Below, in pieces: positions 33,184 through 43,199 of a DNA stretch of 64,000 nt. The notes under the pieces were generated by a model that saw only the letters and a program-made list of their open reading frames with translations, ran no database searches and had not been told where the DNA came from. The stretch lies in assembly GCF_016863275.1 (NCBI RefSeq), contig NZ_BOOO01000034.1, positions 1-64,000 of the forward strand, in the 5' to 3' direction. Source of the stretch: Planotetraspora mira. GTDB lineage: Bacteria; Actinomycetota; Actinomycetes; Streptosporangiales; Streptosporangiaceae. Made by a program: the position numbers and the translations under genes. Each line of letters starts with the position of its first letter. Position 1 is the stretch's first letter.

Positions 33184-33648
33184 ATGCACCTCGCCCACTA
33201 CCTGCGACTGCTCCACCGGTCCCAGACCGCGCTGGCGGAGGCGTTCCGCGAGATCAGGCGTGGCCACCCCCACGAACCCGACATGTACGGCGTCTGCGAG
33301 CGCCTGGCCGTACAGTGCCGTGACCAGGCCAGATGGCTGGAACCTTTCGTCCGGCGCTACGAGCCGTGGACGTCGCCGTCCCCGGAGCCGGAACGGCTGC
33401 ACCAGCCGCTGTTCGCGGGGACCAGACCCGGAGGGCTCGGGTTGCTGCGCGACCTGCACGACCTCTATCTCCTGGCCACCGAGTGCGACATCGCCTGCGC
33501 GATGATCGCGCAGGGCGCGCAGGGAGCCCGCGACGACGAGTTGCTCGACGTGGTCCGCCGCTGCGGAGGCGAACTCGCCGTGCAGTTGTTGTGGTTGCGC
33601 ACCCGGATGCGGCACGCCGCCCCGCAGGCACTGGTCGTCGCCTACTGA
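33184..33648 (+). CDS. Uncharacterised helical protein paired with the molybdopterin gene
   Basis: A 154-residue soluble protein predicted almost wholly helical, with His/Glu-rich helices (MHLAHYLRLLHRSQTALAEAF; EPDMYGVCERLAVQC) suggestive of a four-helix bundle. Four cysteines and many histidines could bind metal, but no full ferritin-type EExxH pair is present. It begins 3 bp after the molybdopterin gene, so it is surely co-translated, and it is probably an accessory, chaperone or electron partner. I do not recognise a named family. An AGGAGG inside the end of the upstream gene serves as its ribosome site. Confidence 0.8.
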   Translation: MHLAHYLRLLHRSQTALAEAFREIRRGHPHEPDMYGVCERLAVQCRDQARWLEPFVRRYEPWTSPSPEPERLHQPLFAGTRPGGLGLLRDLHDLYLLATECDIACAMIAQGAQGARDDELLDVVRRCGGELAVQLLWLRTRMRHAAPQALVVAY

Positions 33649-33729
33649 CCCCGCTGCTCCGTTGCGGTTCACGGCCGGCACGCCTACCGTGGACGCCGCC
33701 GGAACAAGATCCTGCGGAGGGAAGCCGGG

Positions 33730-34989
33730 TTGGCGGGGGACGAGGGGCCAGAGGTCCCGGCGCCGCTGCGGGCCAACCGCGGCTTCCTGATCTTCCTCGG
33801 GGTGCAGACCCTGTCGGTCGCCGGCGACTCCTTCTCCGCGGTCGCGCTGCCCCTGCTCGTCTTCCACGCGACGGGGTCGGTCACCCAGATGGGGCTCGTG
33901 ACGGCCCTGGCGGGGGCGGCGGCCATCCTCGCGGGCGTGTTCGCGGGGATGCTGGCCGACCGGATGGACCGCCGCCGCCTGCTGATCGCCTGCGACGCCG
34001 TCCGGGCCGTCCTCTACGCGGTCATCCCGGTCGTCTGGCTCTTCTCTCCGCAGATATGGCTGGTTTTCCTCGTCGTGCCTCTCGGGGCCGCCATCGGGAT
34101 GGTCTTCCAGGTCACCTACGTCGCCGTCGTGCCCGCGCTGGTGGCCGAGGGCCAGGTCATGAAGGCCAACAGCCATCTCTACGGGACGTACGCCGCGGCG
34201 AGCGTCGTCGGCCCCGCGCTCGGCGGCACGGTCTCCGCGCTGCTCGGCCCCGCCGCCGCGATCGGGATCGACGCGGCGAGCTTCGCCGTCTCCGCCGCCG
34301 GCCTCTGCCTCGTGCGCCCGCGTGTGCGGGCCGCGCCCGCCGAGGCGCCTGCCGTCGAGCACGGGGGAGCGCTGCGCGACTTCCTCGCCGGCGCGCGGTT
34401 CCTGTGGCGGCACCCGGTCCTGCGGGCGCTGACGGCGCTGCTCTCGGTTCTGACCTTCGTCACGTACGGCATGTCCGACGTGCTGATCTACTACCTCAAG
34501 CACGACCTGGGGCAGCCCGACTCCGCGGCCGGGTACGTTCTGGCGGCGGCGACCGCCGGGACGCTGGCGGCCGCGCTCCTGGCGCCCGCCCTGCGCAGGA
34601 CCATCGGATTCGGCCCGCTGTGGATCGGCTGCTACGCGCTGTGCGGCGTCGCCGTCGCCGGGATCGGCCTGGCGGCGAACGTCCCGGCGGTGGCGGTGCT
34701 GGCGACCGTCTTCCTCTTCTGCACCGGCGCGGCGGGGATCTCCTCCATGTCGCTGCGGCAGGAGGTCACCCCCGACGCGCTGCTCGGCAGGGTGACGTCG
34801 GCCTTCTGGACCGTCCACTCGGCCCTCGGACCACTCGGCGCCGCCGTCCTCACCTGGGCGGCCGCTCGGCACGGCGTTGCGGCGGCGTGCCTGGTCGCCG
34901 GGCTCACGTGCGTGGCGATCGCCGTGGGAGCGACGCTGACGCCGGTGCGACGGCCCCGGCCGGAGGGCCTCGGCGCCGAGACCGGGTGA
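33730..34989 (+). CDS. MFS transporter, EntS/tetracenomycin-exporter type
   Basis: A 419-residue transporter with about 12 membrane helices. Family marks are SVAGDSFSAVALPLLVF in helix 1, GMLADRMDRRRLLI in the loop 2-3 motif, and SMSLRQEVTPDALLGRVTSAFW in the second half. These belong to the MFS_3 exporters that include enterobactin efflux EntS and macrolide efflux pumps. The start is a TTG at 33730 after GGAGGGAAG. It follows the molybdopterin gene pair by 81 bp and could be independent. The exported compound is unknown. Confidence 0.88.
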   Translation: MAGDEGPEVPAPLRANRGFLIFLGVQTLSVAGDSFSAVALPLLVFHATGSVTQMGLVTALAGAAAILAGVFAGMLADRMDRRRLLIACDAVRAVLYAVIPVVWLFSPQIWLVFLVVPLGAAIGMVFQVTYVAVVPALVAEGQVMKANSHLYGTYAAASVVGPALGGTVSALLGPAAAIGIDAASFAVSAAGLCLVRPRVRAAPAEAPAVEHGGALRDFLAGARFLWRHPVLRALTALLSVLTFVTYGMSDVLIYYLKHDLGQPDSAAGYVLAAATAGTLAAALLAPALRRTIGFGPLWIGCYALCGVAVAGIGLAANVPAVAVLATVFLFCTGAAGISSMSLRQEVTPDALLGRVTSAFWTVHSALGPLGAAVLTWAAARHGVAAACLVAGLTCVAIAVGATLTPVRRPRPEGLGAETG

Positions 34990-35075
34990 TCCCGTGGTGA
35001 TCTACCCTGGAACGGCCGCGAGGCCGGACATCGCGGCCTCCCGGGCAGTCGGCACTGAGGAAGGTTACGCACCGC

Positions 35076-35516
35076 ATGAAGCGTGGAAGGCTGCTGGGAA
35101 TCGTCATGGCCGGGGGCGTCGCGGCGACGGTCCTGGTGATCGCGACGCCGACACACGCGGGACCCGGGTGCGGGACGCCGTTCAACGGATTCGACATCGG
35201 TTCGGAGATCCGGGTGGCCTCCCGGACCTTGGACACCGCCCAGGGGGCGCGCACCCTCACCGTCCAACTCGTCAACGGGCGGATCTTCGACGAGTCCCAT
35301 GCGGTCATCATCGACGGCTACCTGCCGGGAGACCTCGTCTGGATCGAGCGGTCGTACGACCCGAGGCGGAAGACCTGGACCCGGTGCGGGCCGTTCAGCG
35401 CGTCCTCGTCGAACGAGCAGGACAACATCGGCGCCTGGATGCGCGCGTGCGCCTCGACGAAGGAGGGCGGCGTCGACGGAGGGTTCTGCACGCGCTGGTA
35501 CTTCGACCACGACTGA
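35076..35516 (+). CDS. Small secreted protein of unknown function
   Basis: A 146-residue protein with a Sec signal peptide (about 1-28: basic KRGR, hydrophobic core, cleavage after THA). The mature part of about 118 residues has four cysteines, likely forming two disulfides, and reads as a beta-rich small domain (SEIRVASRTL, RTLTVQLVNGRIF, LVWIERSYDPR). No enzyme motif is visible and I do not recognise the family. It ends 22 bp before a bidirectional terminator that also serves the convergent tRNA genes. Confidence 0.75.
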   Translation: MKRGRLLGIVMAGGVAATVLVIATPTHAGPGCGTPFNGFDIGSEIRVASRTLDTAQGARTLTVQLVNGRIFDESHAVIIDGYLPGDLVWIERSYDPRRKTWTRCGPFSASSSNEQDNIGAWMRACASTKEGGVDGGFCTRWYFDHD

Positions 35517-35538
35517 CCGGGACTCGACCTGGAAACGC

Positions 35539-35569
35539 CGAAAGCCTCCGGTGATCCCGGAGGCTTTCG
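35539..35569. terminator. Bidirectional terminator between secreted-protein gene and tRNAs
   Basis: CGAAAGCCTCCGG (35539-35551) pairs perfectly with 35557-35569 around a 5-base loop. It can end the plus-strand secreted-protein mRNA and, on the other strand, the tRNA transcript whose CCA end is 5 bp away. Confidence 0.88.
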
Positions 35570-35573
35570 AATG

Positions 35574-35648
35574 TGGTGGGCGATACTGGGATTGAACCAG
35601 TGACCTCTTCCGTGTCAGGGAAGCGCTCTCCCGCTGAGCTAATCGCCC
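35574..35648 (-). tRNA. tRNA-Val(GAC), CCA encoded
   Basis: Read on the minus strand the sequence folds into a cloverleaf. It has acceptor GGGCGAT, D arm GCTCAGCGGGAGAGC, anticodon loop CTGACAC (GAC, valine) and a GTTCAATCC T arm. The 3' CCA is encoded at 35576-35574. It is identical to the copy at 50877-50951. Confidence 0.97.
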
Positions 35649-35660
35649 GTGCTCACTACG

Positions 35661-35732
35661 AGCGGAAGACGGGATTCGAACCCGCGACCCTCACCTTGGC
35701 AAGGTGATGCTCTACCACTGAGCCACTTCCGC
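35661..35732 (-). tRNA. tRNA-Gly(GCC)
   Basis: The minus-strand cloverleaf has acceptor GCGGAAG, anticodon loop TTGCCAA (GCC, glycine), T loop GTTCGAATCC and discriminator U. CCA is not encoded. It lies 12 bp upstream of tRNA-Val in the same direction and is identical to the copy at 51082-51153. Confidence 0.97.
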
Positions 35733-35842
35733 GTTGTCACGAGATGAATCATTCGCGACGCTCCGCTAACTCTAGCGGACTCGGCGGCGTCCCGGCGCCA
35801 CGCGGGGGCGCCATCGCCGTCGATCGGATGGAAGATGGTGCC

Positions 35843-36394
35843 ATGGCCCATTCGGACACCCATTCGCACGAACACGAAGCGGACGCGGCCTGTGCCGTGG
35901 CGCACGGGGAAGCGGCGCCCCCGAACGGTGACCGCACCCTCGTGGCCGTGTTCGCGTCCCCTGTCGCCGGCTACCTGTTGCGTTTCGGCGCCGACCTCGG
36001 GTTCCGGGGGATCCTCCTGGAGCCCGACCCCGGCCTCGCCGTGAAGGTGAGGGCGGAGGAGCCGGCGTTCGAGGTGACGAGCGGTCTGCCCGCCGATCTG
36101 GACGGCGCCGCTGACGTGGTGGTCACCGATCACCACCGCCCCGAACTCGGCACCGTGCTGCGCGACCTGCTCGCCGCCAAGAGCCGATGGATCGGAGTGA
36201 TGGGCAAGCCGTACCATCCGGCGCCGCACGAGGTCGCGCTGGCCGGACTCGGGGTGCCGGCCGAGGAGATCGCCCGCGTCCACCGGCCGATCGGGCTCAA
36301 CATCGGCTCCCGCACCCCGCCGGAGATCGCCGTCTCCACGCTGGCCGGCCTGATCGCCGACCGCAACGGACGGCCGGGCGGTTTCACGTTCTGA
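35843..36394 (+). CDS. XdhC-like NAD-binding protein (Rossmann half)
   Basis: A 183-residue protein. A His/Glu/Asp-rich N-terminus (HSDTHSHEHEAD) precedes a Rossmann segment (LVAVFASPVAGYLLRFGADLGFRG). The C-terminal block RVHRPIGLNIGSRTPPEIAVS is the hallmark of the XdhC C-terminal domain. XdhC proteins load sulfurated Mo-cofactor onto xanthine-dehydrogenase-type enzymes, but the N-terminal XdhC domain with its CGG motif is missing, so this is a half-size member. Start ATG 35843 is chosen over the longer frame, which runs towards the tRNA region. The molybdopterin gene lies 3 kb upstream, but no direct link is shown. Confidence 0.8.
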   Translation: MAHSDTHSHEHEADAACAVAHGEAAPPNGDRTLVAVFASPVAGYLLRFGADLGFRGILLEPDPGLAVKVRAEEPAFEVTSGLPADLDGAADVVVTDHHRPELGTVLRDLLAAKSRWIGVMGKPYHPAPHEVALAGLGVPAEEIARVHRPIGLNIGSRTPPEIAVSTLAGLIADRNGRPGGFTF

Positions 36395-36470
36395 GTGATC
36401 GCCCGGCGTTGACCCGGCCGCCCGTCCGTGCGCAGGATCGAGGGGATAGCCCACGAGAAAGGCTGATCCC

Positions 36471-37034
36471 ATGGCAAAGGTGCTGATCATCACGGGTGAC
36501 GCGGCCGAGGACCTGGAGGTGATGTACCCGTACCAGCGGCTGCTGGAGGAGGGGTACGAGGTCCACATCGCCGCGCCGGCGGCCAAGAAACTCCAGTTCG
36601 TGGTGCACGACTTCGTCGACGGCTTCGACACCTACACGGAGAAGCCCGGCCACGCGTGGCCGGCCGACGTCTCGTTCGCCGACGTGCAGCCCGGAGACTA
36701 CGACGCGCTCGTCCTGCCGGGCGGGCGCGCGCCCGAGTACATCAGGAACGACCGCGCCTGCCAGGAGATCGTCCGGCACTTCGCGGAGCGGGGCAAGCCG
36801 ATCGCCGCCCTCTGCCACGGGCCGCTCGTGCTCGCGGCGGCGGGAGTTCTCAAGGGCAGGGAGAGCAGCGCGTACCCGGCCTGCGCGCCCGACGTCGAGC
36901 AGGCGGGCGGCACGTGGGTCGACAGCGAGGCGCACGTCGACGACAACCTCGTGACGGGACGGGCCTGGCCCGACCATCCGGCGTGGATGCGGGAGTTCCT
37001 CAAGGTCCTGCGCGCCGCCGGATCGGCGACCTGA
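36471..37034 (+). CDS. DJ-1/PfpI family protein
   Basis: A 187-residue class-I-glutamine-amidotransferase-like protein. The nucleophile elbow is IAALCHGPLVL with Cys115 and His116, and the conserved acidic residue is in the N-terminal GDAAEDLEVMYPYQ segment. YDALVLPGGRAPEYIR supplies the oxyanion side. Members are deglycases, hydratases or proteases, and activity cannot be assigned from sequence. GAAAGG precedes the ATG. The gene is followed by a classic terminator and seems monocistronic. Confidence 0.92.
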   Translation: MAKVLIITGDAAEDLEVMYPYQRLLEEGYEVHIAAPAAKKLQFVVHDFVDGFDTYTEKPGHAWPADVSFADVQPGDYDALVLPGGRAPEYIRNDRACQEIVRHFAERGKPIAALCHGPLVLAAAGVLKGRESSAYPACAPDVEQAGGTWVDSEAHVDDNLVTGRAWPDHPAWMREFLKVLRAAGSAT

Positions 37035-37084
37035 TCCCGGGACCTTGCGATCGGAACGTACTGCGCATTTCGGTACGATCTACG

Positions 37085-37113
37085 AGAGCCCGCCCTTGGT
37101 GGCGGGCTCTTTC
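37085..37113 (+). terminator. Rho-independent terminator of the DJ-1 gene
   Basis: AGAGCCCGCC (37085-37094) pairs with GGCGGGCTCT (37101-37110) across a six-base loop, and a TTT run follows directly. It is the only terminator here with an evident T tract. Confidence 0.88.
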
Positions 37114-37166
37114 GCGTCTCGTGGGACCACTTAGCGACTGATTCTGCCCGAATGCGGGCAGGAATC

Positions 37167-37197
37167 TTGATAGTCGGCATCCTCGCTACGTTAGGGT
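37167..37197 (+). promoter_or_regulatory. Promoter for the small gene and glmS
   Basis: TTGATA (37167-37172) and TAGGGT (37192-37197) are 19 bp apart. The -10 ends eight bases before the GTG at 37206, so the transcript that also covers glmS would be leaderless. Confidence 0.55.
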
Positions 37198-37205
37198 CCT
37201 GCTCT

Positions 37206-37481
37206 GTGTCCACGGCACGACATCCCTTCGAGGACCTGATCGGTCATCTCACCAGGACGACCATGCTCGGCCCCGGTGAGGCGGCCCGGGTGGTCGCCGA
37301 CGTCCTGGCGTACTTCGGCGAGCCCGCCGAGGAGTTCGTACGGCGGCGTCACGGCGAGCTCCAGTCGAAGGGGTTCACCAACGACGAGATCTTCCCGAGG
37401 ATCTCCGCCGAACTGTCGGGAAGGCGTGTCGCGGCGCCGGAGCTGTCCCTCCGCCAGCTCCGTCGAATTGTTTACGGATAG
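37206..37481 (+). CDS. Conserved small protein upstream of glmS
   Basis: A 91-residue soluble protein with predicted helices (HPFEDLIGHLTRTTMLG, EAARVVADVLAYF) and a basic C-terminal tail ending LSLRQLRRIVYG. The frame opens at 37152, but the GTG at 37206 directly follows a TAGGGT box and begins the recognisable part, while the earlier 18 residues overlap the promoter. It ends 8 bp before glmS, so the two are surely co-transcribed. No known domain is evident. A small regulator or partner of GlmS is a reasonable guess. Confidence 0.72.
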   Translation: MSTARHPFEDLIGHLTRTTMLGPGEAARVVADVLAYFGEPAEEFVRRRHGELQSKGFTNDEIFPRISAELSGRRVAAPELSLRQLRRIVYG

Positions 37482-37489
37482 GAGCGGAT

Positions 37490-39296
<1,807 letters not shown>

Positions 39297-39307
<11 letters not shown>

Positions 39308-39332
39308 GGCAGGGAGTGAGCCGTGGAGTGAG
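39297..39332. repeat. 12-bp direct repeat around the glmS stop
   Basis: CCGTGGAGTGAG at 39297-39308 includes the glmS stop codon and is repeated at 39321-39332, a 24-bp period. It resembles the stop-codon duplications after the two symporter genes. Confidence 0.8.
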
Positions 39333-39458
39333 CACAGAGCGGGCCGGGGGGTGTGTCACGGCGGGGACGTGAGAGTACCTCTGCCCGAAATGTAGTCACA
39401 TGGCGTGATAAGTCGTACGCTGTCGGTATGCAGGCTCCTGCGGGGGGAGGATGCCGAC

Positions 39459-40418
39459 GTGCGACGCCGTACGGTCTTCGCGCTGGGGGCGGGGGTGGTG
39501 GCCCTCGCGGCGGGATGCGGAACGGCTGATCCGCCGATCCAGCGCGAGATCGGCTTCGTCGTTCCCGGCCCCTCGGCAGGGCAGAGCGCGGCGTTCGCCC
39601 GCGTGATGAAGTCGCTCATCGAGCATCGCCGGTGGGCGCGCAAGGTCGGCATCAGCAGCCAGCCGGGCGGTGGCGGGACGCTCGCCATCGCCCGGTTCGT
39701 CGCGGCGGGCCGCCAGGGCGACCTGATGGTCGCGGATCCGGCGCTGGTCGCCGTCGCGGCGATGGACCGGACGACGCCGTTCGTGGGCGGCACCTGGCCC
39801 CTGGCCAGGCTCGCGGGGCAGTGGGAGGTCCTGGTCACCTCGCCCGGCTCGCGGTTCAGGACCTTCGACGACTTCGCCGCCGCCCTCCTGCGCGACCCCG
39901 CGGGACCCAAGGTGGCCGGCGGGGCGACCGGCGGCCCCGACCACCTGCTGTACGGCCTGACGGCCCAGGGACTGGGGGCCGACACCCGGCTGCTCGACTA
40001 CGCCCCCTTCCCCGACTGCGCCCAGGCGGTCGAGGCGATCGTCGACGGCAGGGTGGCGATCGGGTTCGGCGGCCACCGGGACGTGGCCGCCCACATCAGA
40101 GCGGGACGGCTGCGCCCGCTCGCCGTCTCCGCCTCCCAGCGTCTCGCGGGCGTGGACGCGCCCACGCTGATCGAGTCGGGCGTGCGCCTGATCTACGCGA
40201 ACTGGTGGGGTCTGCTCGCCTCCCGGACGCTGGGCGAGACCCAGCGAGACGCGCTGCTCGCCCTCTGCCAGGCGATCGGGGAGTCGAGCGCGTGGGAGCA
40301 GGCGTGCGCGCGCAACGGGTGGACGCCGATGCTCCTGGCGGGCGACGACTTCCGTCAGTGGTTCGAGGCCGAGGCCGGCCGTACCAAGCAACTCCTTGGC
40401 GATCTCGGCCTGCTCTGA
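39459..40418 (+). CDS. TctC/Bug-type tricarboxylate-binding lipoprotein
   Basis: A 319-residue extracellular binding protein. The N-terminus RRRTVFALGAGVVALAAGC is a lipoprotein signal with lipobox LAAGC, so it is acylated at the Cys. The rest matches the Bug/TctC fold: IGFVVPGPSAGQSAA, QPGGGGTLAIARF, and the loop GGATGGPDHLLYG. Normally TctA and TctB membrane subunits accompany such a protein, but none are here. It may serve as an orphan receptor or use distant permeases. GTG 39459 is chosen since it starts the signal peptide and has GGGGGAGG upstream. Confidence 0.87.
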   Translation: MRRRTVFALGAGVVALAAGCGTADPPIQREIGFVVPGPSAGQSAAFARVMKSLIEHRRWARKVGISSQPGGGGTLAIARFVAAGRQGDLMVADPALVAVAAMDRTTPFVGGTWPLARLAGQWEVLVTSPGSRFRTFDDFAAALLRDPAGPKVAGGATGGPDHLLYGLTAQGLGADTRLLDYAPFPDCAQAVEAIVDGRVAIGFGGHRDVAAHIRAGRLRPLAVSASQRLAGVDAPTLIESGVRLIYANWWGLLASRTLGETQRDALLALCQAIGESSAWEQACARNGWTPMLLAGDDFRQWFEAEAGRTKQLLGDLGLL

Positions 40419-40517
40419 CCGAGAGGAATCCGGCGTTCGGCCACGTCAGGGCGCTCTGGCAGTATTCATCCCTTGGCGTGCGTTTTCTCCTCACCGTGGA
40501 AGGGCAAAGGGCGGACA

Positions 40518-41579
40518 ATGACGACGAGAGGGGGCGCCGTCCTGTCGGCCGCGTGGAACTGGGGGACTCTGGCCGCCGCCGTCATCGTCGCGATCATCGC
40601 GGTCGAGCTTGTCCGGCGCGTGCTGAGATCACGGCTCGTGGGGGATCGCTGGTCGCTCGCCGGGCCGGTCGTCAGGCGCTGCACCTGGCCCGGGTTCGCC
40701 ACGGCCGTCGTCGCGACCGCCAACGCCGTGTACACGCCGGACATGATCGGCCCGCGGGCGAACGGCCTGCTGCAGCACGCGTTCACGCTCCTGCTGATCA
40801 CGTGCGTGACCTGGCTGGTGATCCAGGCGGCCTACGCGGTGACGGACGTGGTCCTCGACCGCCTCCTGCACGTCCAGGGCGACCGCAACCGGCGGGCGAG
40901 GCGGATCCGCACGCAGATCACCCTGGTCCGGCGGATCTCCGCGGCGGTCATCGTGATCGTCGCGCTCGGCGCGATGTTGTTCACCTTCCCCGAGGTGCGG
41001 GCGCTCGGGGCCGGGCTCCTGGCCTCCGCGGGCATCGCGGGCGTCGTGGCCGGCATCGCGGCCCAGTCCACCCTCGGCAACATGCTGGCCGGCCTGCAGC
41101 TCGCCTTCAGCGACGCCATCCGCCTCGACGACGTCGTGGTGGTCGAGAACGAGTGGGGGAGGATCGAGGAGCTGACGCTCACCTACGTGTCCCTGCGTCT
41201 GTGGGACGAGCGGCGGCTGATCCTCCCGGTGTCCTACTTCACCAGCAACCCGTTCGAGAACTGGACCCGCCACGAGAGCCGGATCCTGGGCAGCGTCTAC
41301 CTCCGCGTCGACTGGTCCGTGCCGGTCGAGGAGTTGCGCGCCGAGCTCTACCGGGTGCTGCGCGACAACCCGCTGTGGGACCAGAAGGACTGGACCCTCC
41401 AGGTCACCGACGTCACGCCGGGGGGCCTGGTCGAGCTCCGCGCGCTGATGAGCGCCGCCGACTCGGCCAGCGCCTGGGACCTTCGGTGCGACGTCCGCGA
41501 GCACCTGGTCACGTTCGTCCGCGAGAAGTATCCGGAGTCGATCCCGAGGTTGCGCGTCGAGATCCCGGACCGGTCATGA
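40518..41579 (+). CDS. Small-conductance mechanosensitive channel (MscS family)
   Basis: A 353-residue membrane protein. The N-terminal part has about three or four hydrophobic helices (about 9-28, 62-90, 95-125 and 150-175). The pore helix region LGAGLLASAGIAGVVAGIAAQSTLGNMLAGL is followed by the beta domain DDVVVVENEWGRIEELTLTY and VSYFTSNPFENWTR, all classic MscS. The channel opens under membrane tension and releases solutes. The ATG at 40518 is preferred over the open frame from 40473. Its stop overlaps by six bases the stop of the convergent solenoid gene. Confidence 0.92.
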   Translation: MTTRGGAVLSAAWNWGTLAAAVIVAIIAVELVRRVLRSRLVGDRWSLAGPVVRRCTWPGFATAVVATANAVYTPDMIGPRANGLLQHAFTLLLITCVTWLVIQAAYAVTDVVLDRLLHVQGDRNRRARRIRTQITLVRRISAAVIVIVALGAMLFTFPEVRALGAGLLASAGIAGVVAGIAAQSTLGNMLAGLQLAFSDAIRLDDVVVVENEWGRIEELTLTYVSLRLWDERRLILPVSYFTSNPFENWTRHESRILGSVYLRVDWSVPVEELRAELYRVLRDNPLWDQKDWTLQVTDVTPGGLVELRALMSAADSASAWDLRCDVREHLVTFVREKYPESIPRLRVEIPDRS

Positions 41580-43199
41580 GGTGTTCGAGGGACGCAGCAC
41601 CCGGGTGCCACCGGCGATGAGCGCCGTGGCGAGGATCCACCCCGCCACGATGAGGCAGTTCGCCAGCCACTGGGTCCACCCCACCGGCTCCCACGCGCCG
41701 CGCTGCTCGAAGACGCTGACCGGCGCGAGCAGATCGATCGTGTAGGTGAACGCGTTGAAGCTGCGGGACTCGTCGAGCCCGATCTGGTGGGGTCTCCAGT
41801 GGGAGAAGACCGACGTGCCCGCGGCGAGCAGCAGGATGACCCAGAGCCCGGCCAGCCAGGGGCGGTAGCCGTACCCCACGACGATGTCCAGCAGCCGCCC
41901 CCACAGGCGGCCGGGGAACTTGAGCGTCCGCCGCCGCGCCCGCTGCTTGGCGAGCAGGACCCGCCGCGCCTCGGACTCGTGCCCGATCCTGCGGTAGTAG
42001 GCCGAGAGCTGTTCGTACGGATGCGGGCGGTACCCGTCGGGGTCCCGGCGCACCCACGACAGCCGGTCGGTGAGGACGGCGGGCCCGCGCAGCGACTCGT
42101 ACGTCGTCCCATTGAGGTGCACGTGCCCGGGATAGCTGTCCGGGCGGTCGAACAGGACGCCGACGCGCGAGTAGGCCAGGTTGATGTCCCCCTGGATCGA
42201 GGCGGGGAGGAGGATCAGCTCGTCGACCTGCATGTGGCTCAGGTGCAGCACCCGGCCGGGCGCCTTGAGCACGGCCCGGTCGAAGGACAGGACCCCCGAG
42301 ATCCGGGCGCCGCGCAGCCGTACCGTCCCGGTCGCGGTGAAACCCGAGCCGAATTCGGCCGCGGTGGCCTGCATGTGGTCGGCGTACACGGCATGGCCGT
42401 CGGTGCCCCCAAGGGTCGCGCCCTCCAGGTAGAGGCCGCTGTTGAAGTGCGCCCCGATGAACCGCAGCCCGCCGGTGGTCCGCAGGCCGCGCAGGAACGC
42501 GCCGCCCTCCACGGTGAGGCCGCCCGCCCAGACCGCCACCGCCACCTGCGTGACCGGCTCCGGAGCCCTGCCCTGGTTGTACGGCTGGCTCCAGCCGGGG
42601 AGGTCGTCGTTTCCGCCACCCCTAGACGGGCCGGAAGGAGCTCCGACCACGGCGTCGGACAGGCGGAACTGGCCGGTGATGTGGGCGTTGTCGAGGCGGA
42701 TGCCCTTGTCGATCGTGGATCCGTCGAGGTCGAGCAGGCCGTCGACCGTGGCGCGCCCGGCCCGCAACCGGCCGATGTGGCACCTGCGCAGACGCAGGCC
42801 CCGGGTCCGTGCGTCGTTGATCGAGATGATCCCTGGGATGTAGCAGCCCAGCAGGTGCAGCCGGGAGGTGACGACGGCGTCGGAGAGGTTGAGGTCGCCG
42901 ACGACGTGCGCGCCCGCGAGGCGGATGCCGGGCACCTGCCCGGGTTCTTCCTCGCCCATGCCGAGCAGCAGGGCGGCGAGCACCGCCGCGCGCACCTCAC
43001 GCCCGCGGCCCCAGGTGGGCCCCGCGGCGGGATCGTCGTTCTTCCCGTCCCGGAGGTCGACGGGGGTCCCCGTGGGATAGGCCTCCCAGATCCTCCGCTC
43101 GGTCGCGGTGAGGTGGCGGAAAGGGCGCGATCTCCCCTCGTCCGTGCCGTCCCGGCCCGCCCGGCGGATGAGTCCGGAGATCCATGCCGATCCGTTCAC
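41574..43199 (-). CDS. Membrane protein with pentapeptide-like beta-solenoid ectodomain
   Basis: A 541-residue protein. After a short start a long region (about 85-380) shows repeated short hydrophobic-centred strands of the type LRLRRCHIGRLRAGRATVDGLLDLDGS, which resembles a degenerate pentapeptide or beta-solenoid fold. A helical linker (YYRRIGHESEARRVLLAKQRARRR) follows. Two or three C-terminal transmembrane helices complete it. Proteins of this type are often annotated as oxidoreductases in databases, but I see no cofactor motif. The start is the GTG at 43199, which overlaps the DUF5685 stop as GTGA, so both are translated together. Its function is unknown. Confidence 0.82.
   Translation of the reverse strand: MNGSAWISGLIRRAGRDGTDEGRSRPFRHLTATERRIWEAYPTGTPVDLRDGKNDDPAAGPTWGRGREVRAAVLAALLLGMGEEEPGQVPGIRLAGAHVVGDLNLSDAVVTSRLHLLGCYIPGIISINDARTRGLRLRRCHIGRLRAGRATVDGLLDLDGSTIDKGIRLDNAHITGQFRLSDAVVGAPSGPSRGGGNDDLPGWSQPYNQGRAPEPVTQVAVAVWAGGLTVEGGAFLRGLRTTGGLRFIGAHFNSGLYLEGATLGGTDGHAVYADHMQATAAEFGSGFTATGTVRLRGARISGVLSFDRAVLKAPGRVLHLSHMQVDELILLPASIQGDINLAYSRVGVLFDRPDSYPGHVHLNGTTYESLRGPAVLTDRLSWVRRDPDGYRPHPYEQLSAYYRRIGHESEARRVLLAKQRARRRTLKFPGRLWGRLLDIVVGYGYRPWLAGLWVILLLAAGTSVFSHWRPHQIGLDESRSFNAFTYTIDLLAPVSVFEQRGAWEPVGWTQWLANCLIVAGWILATALIAGGTRVLRPSNTS

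Noticed and set aside
37482-37489. glmS ribozyme
   Set aside because: Only 8 bp separate glmS from the preceding gene, and the ribozyme is not known in actinobacteria.
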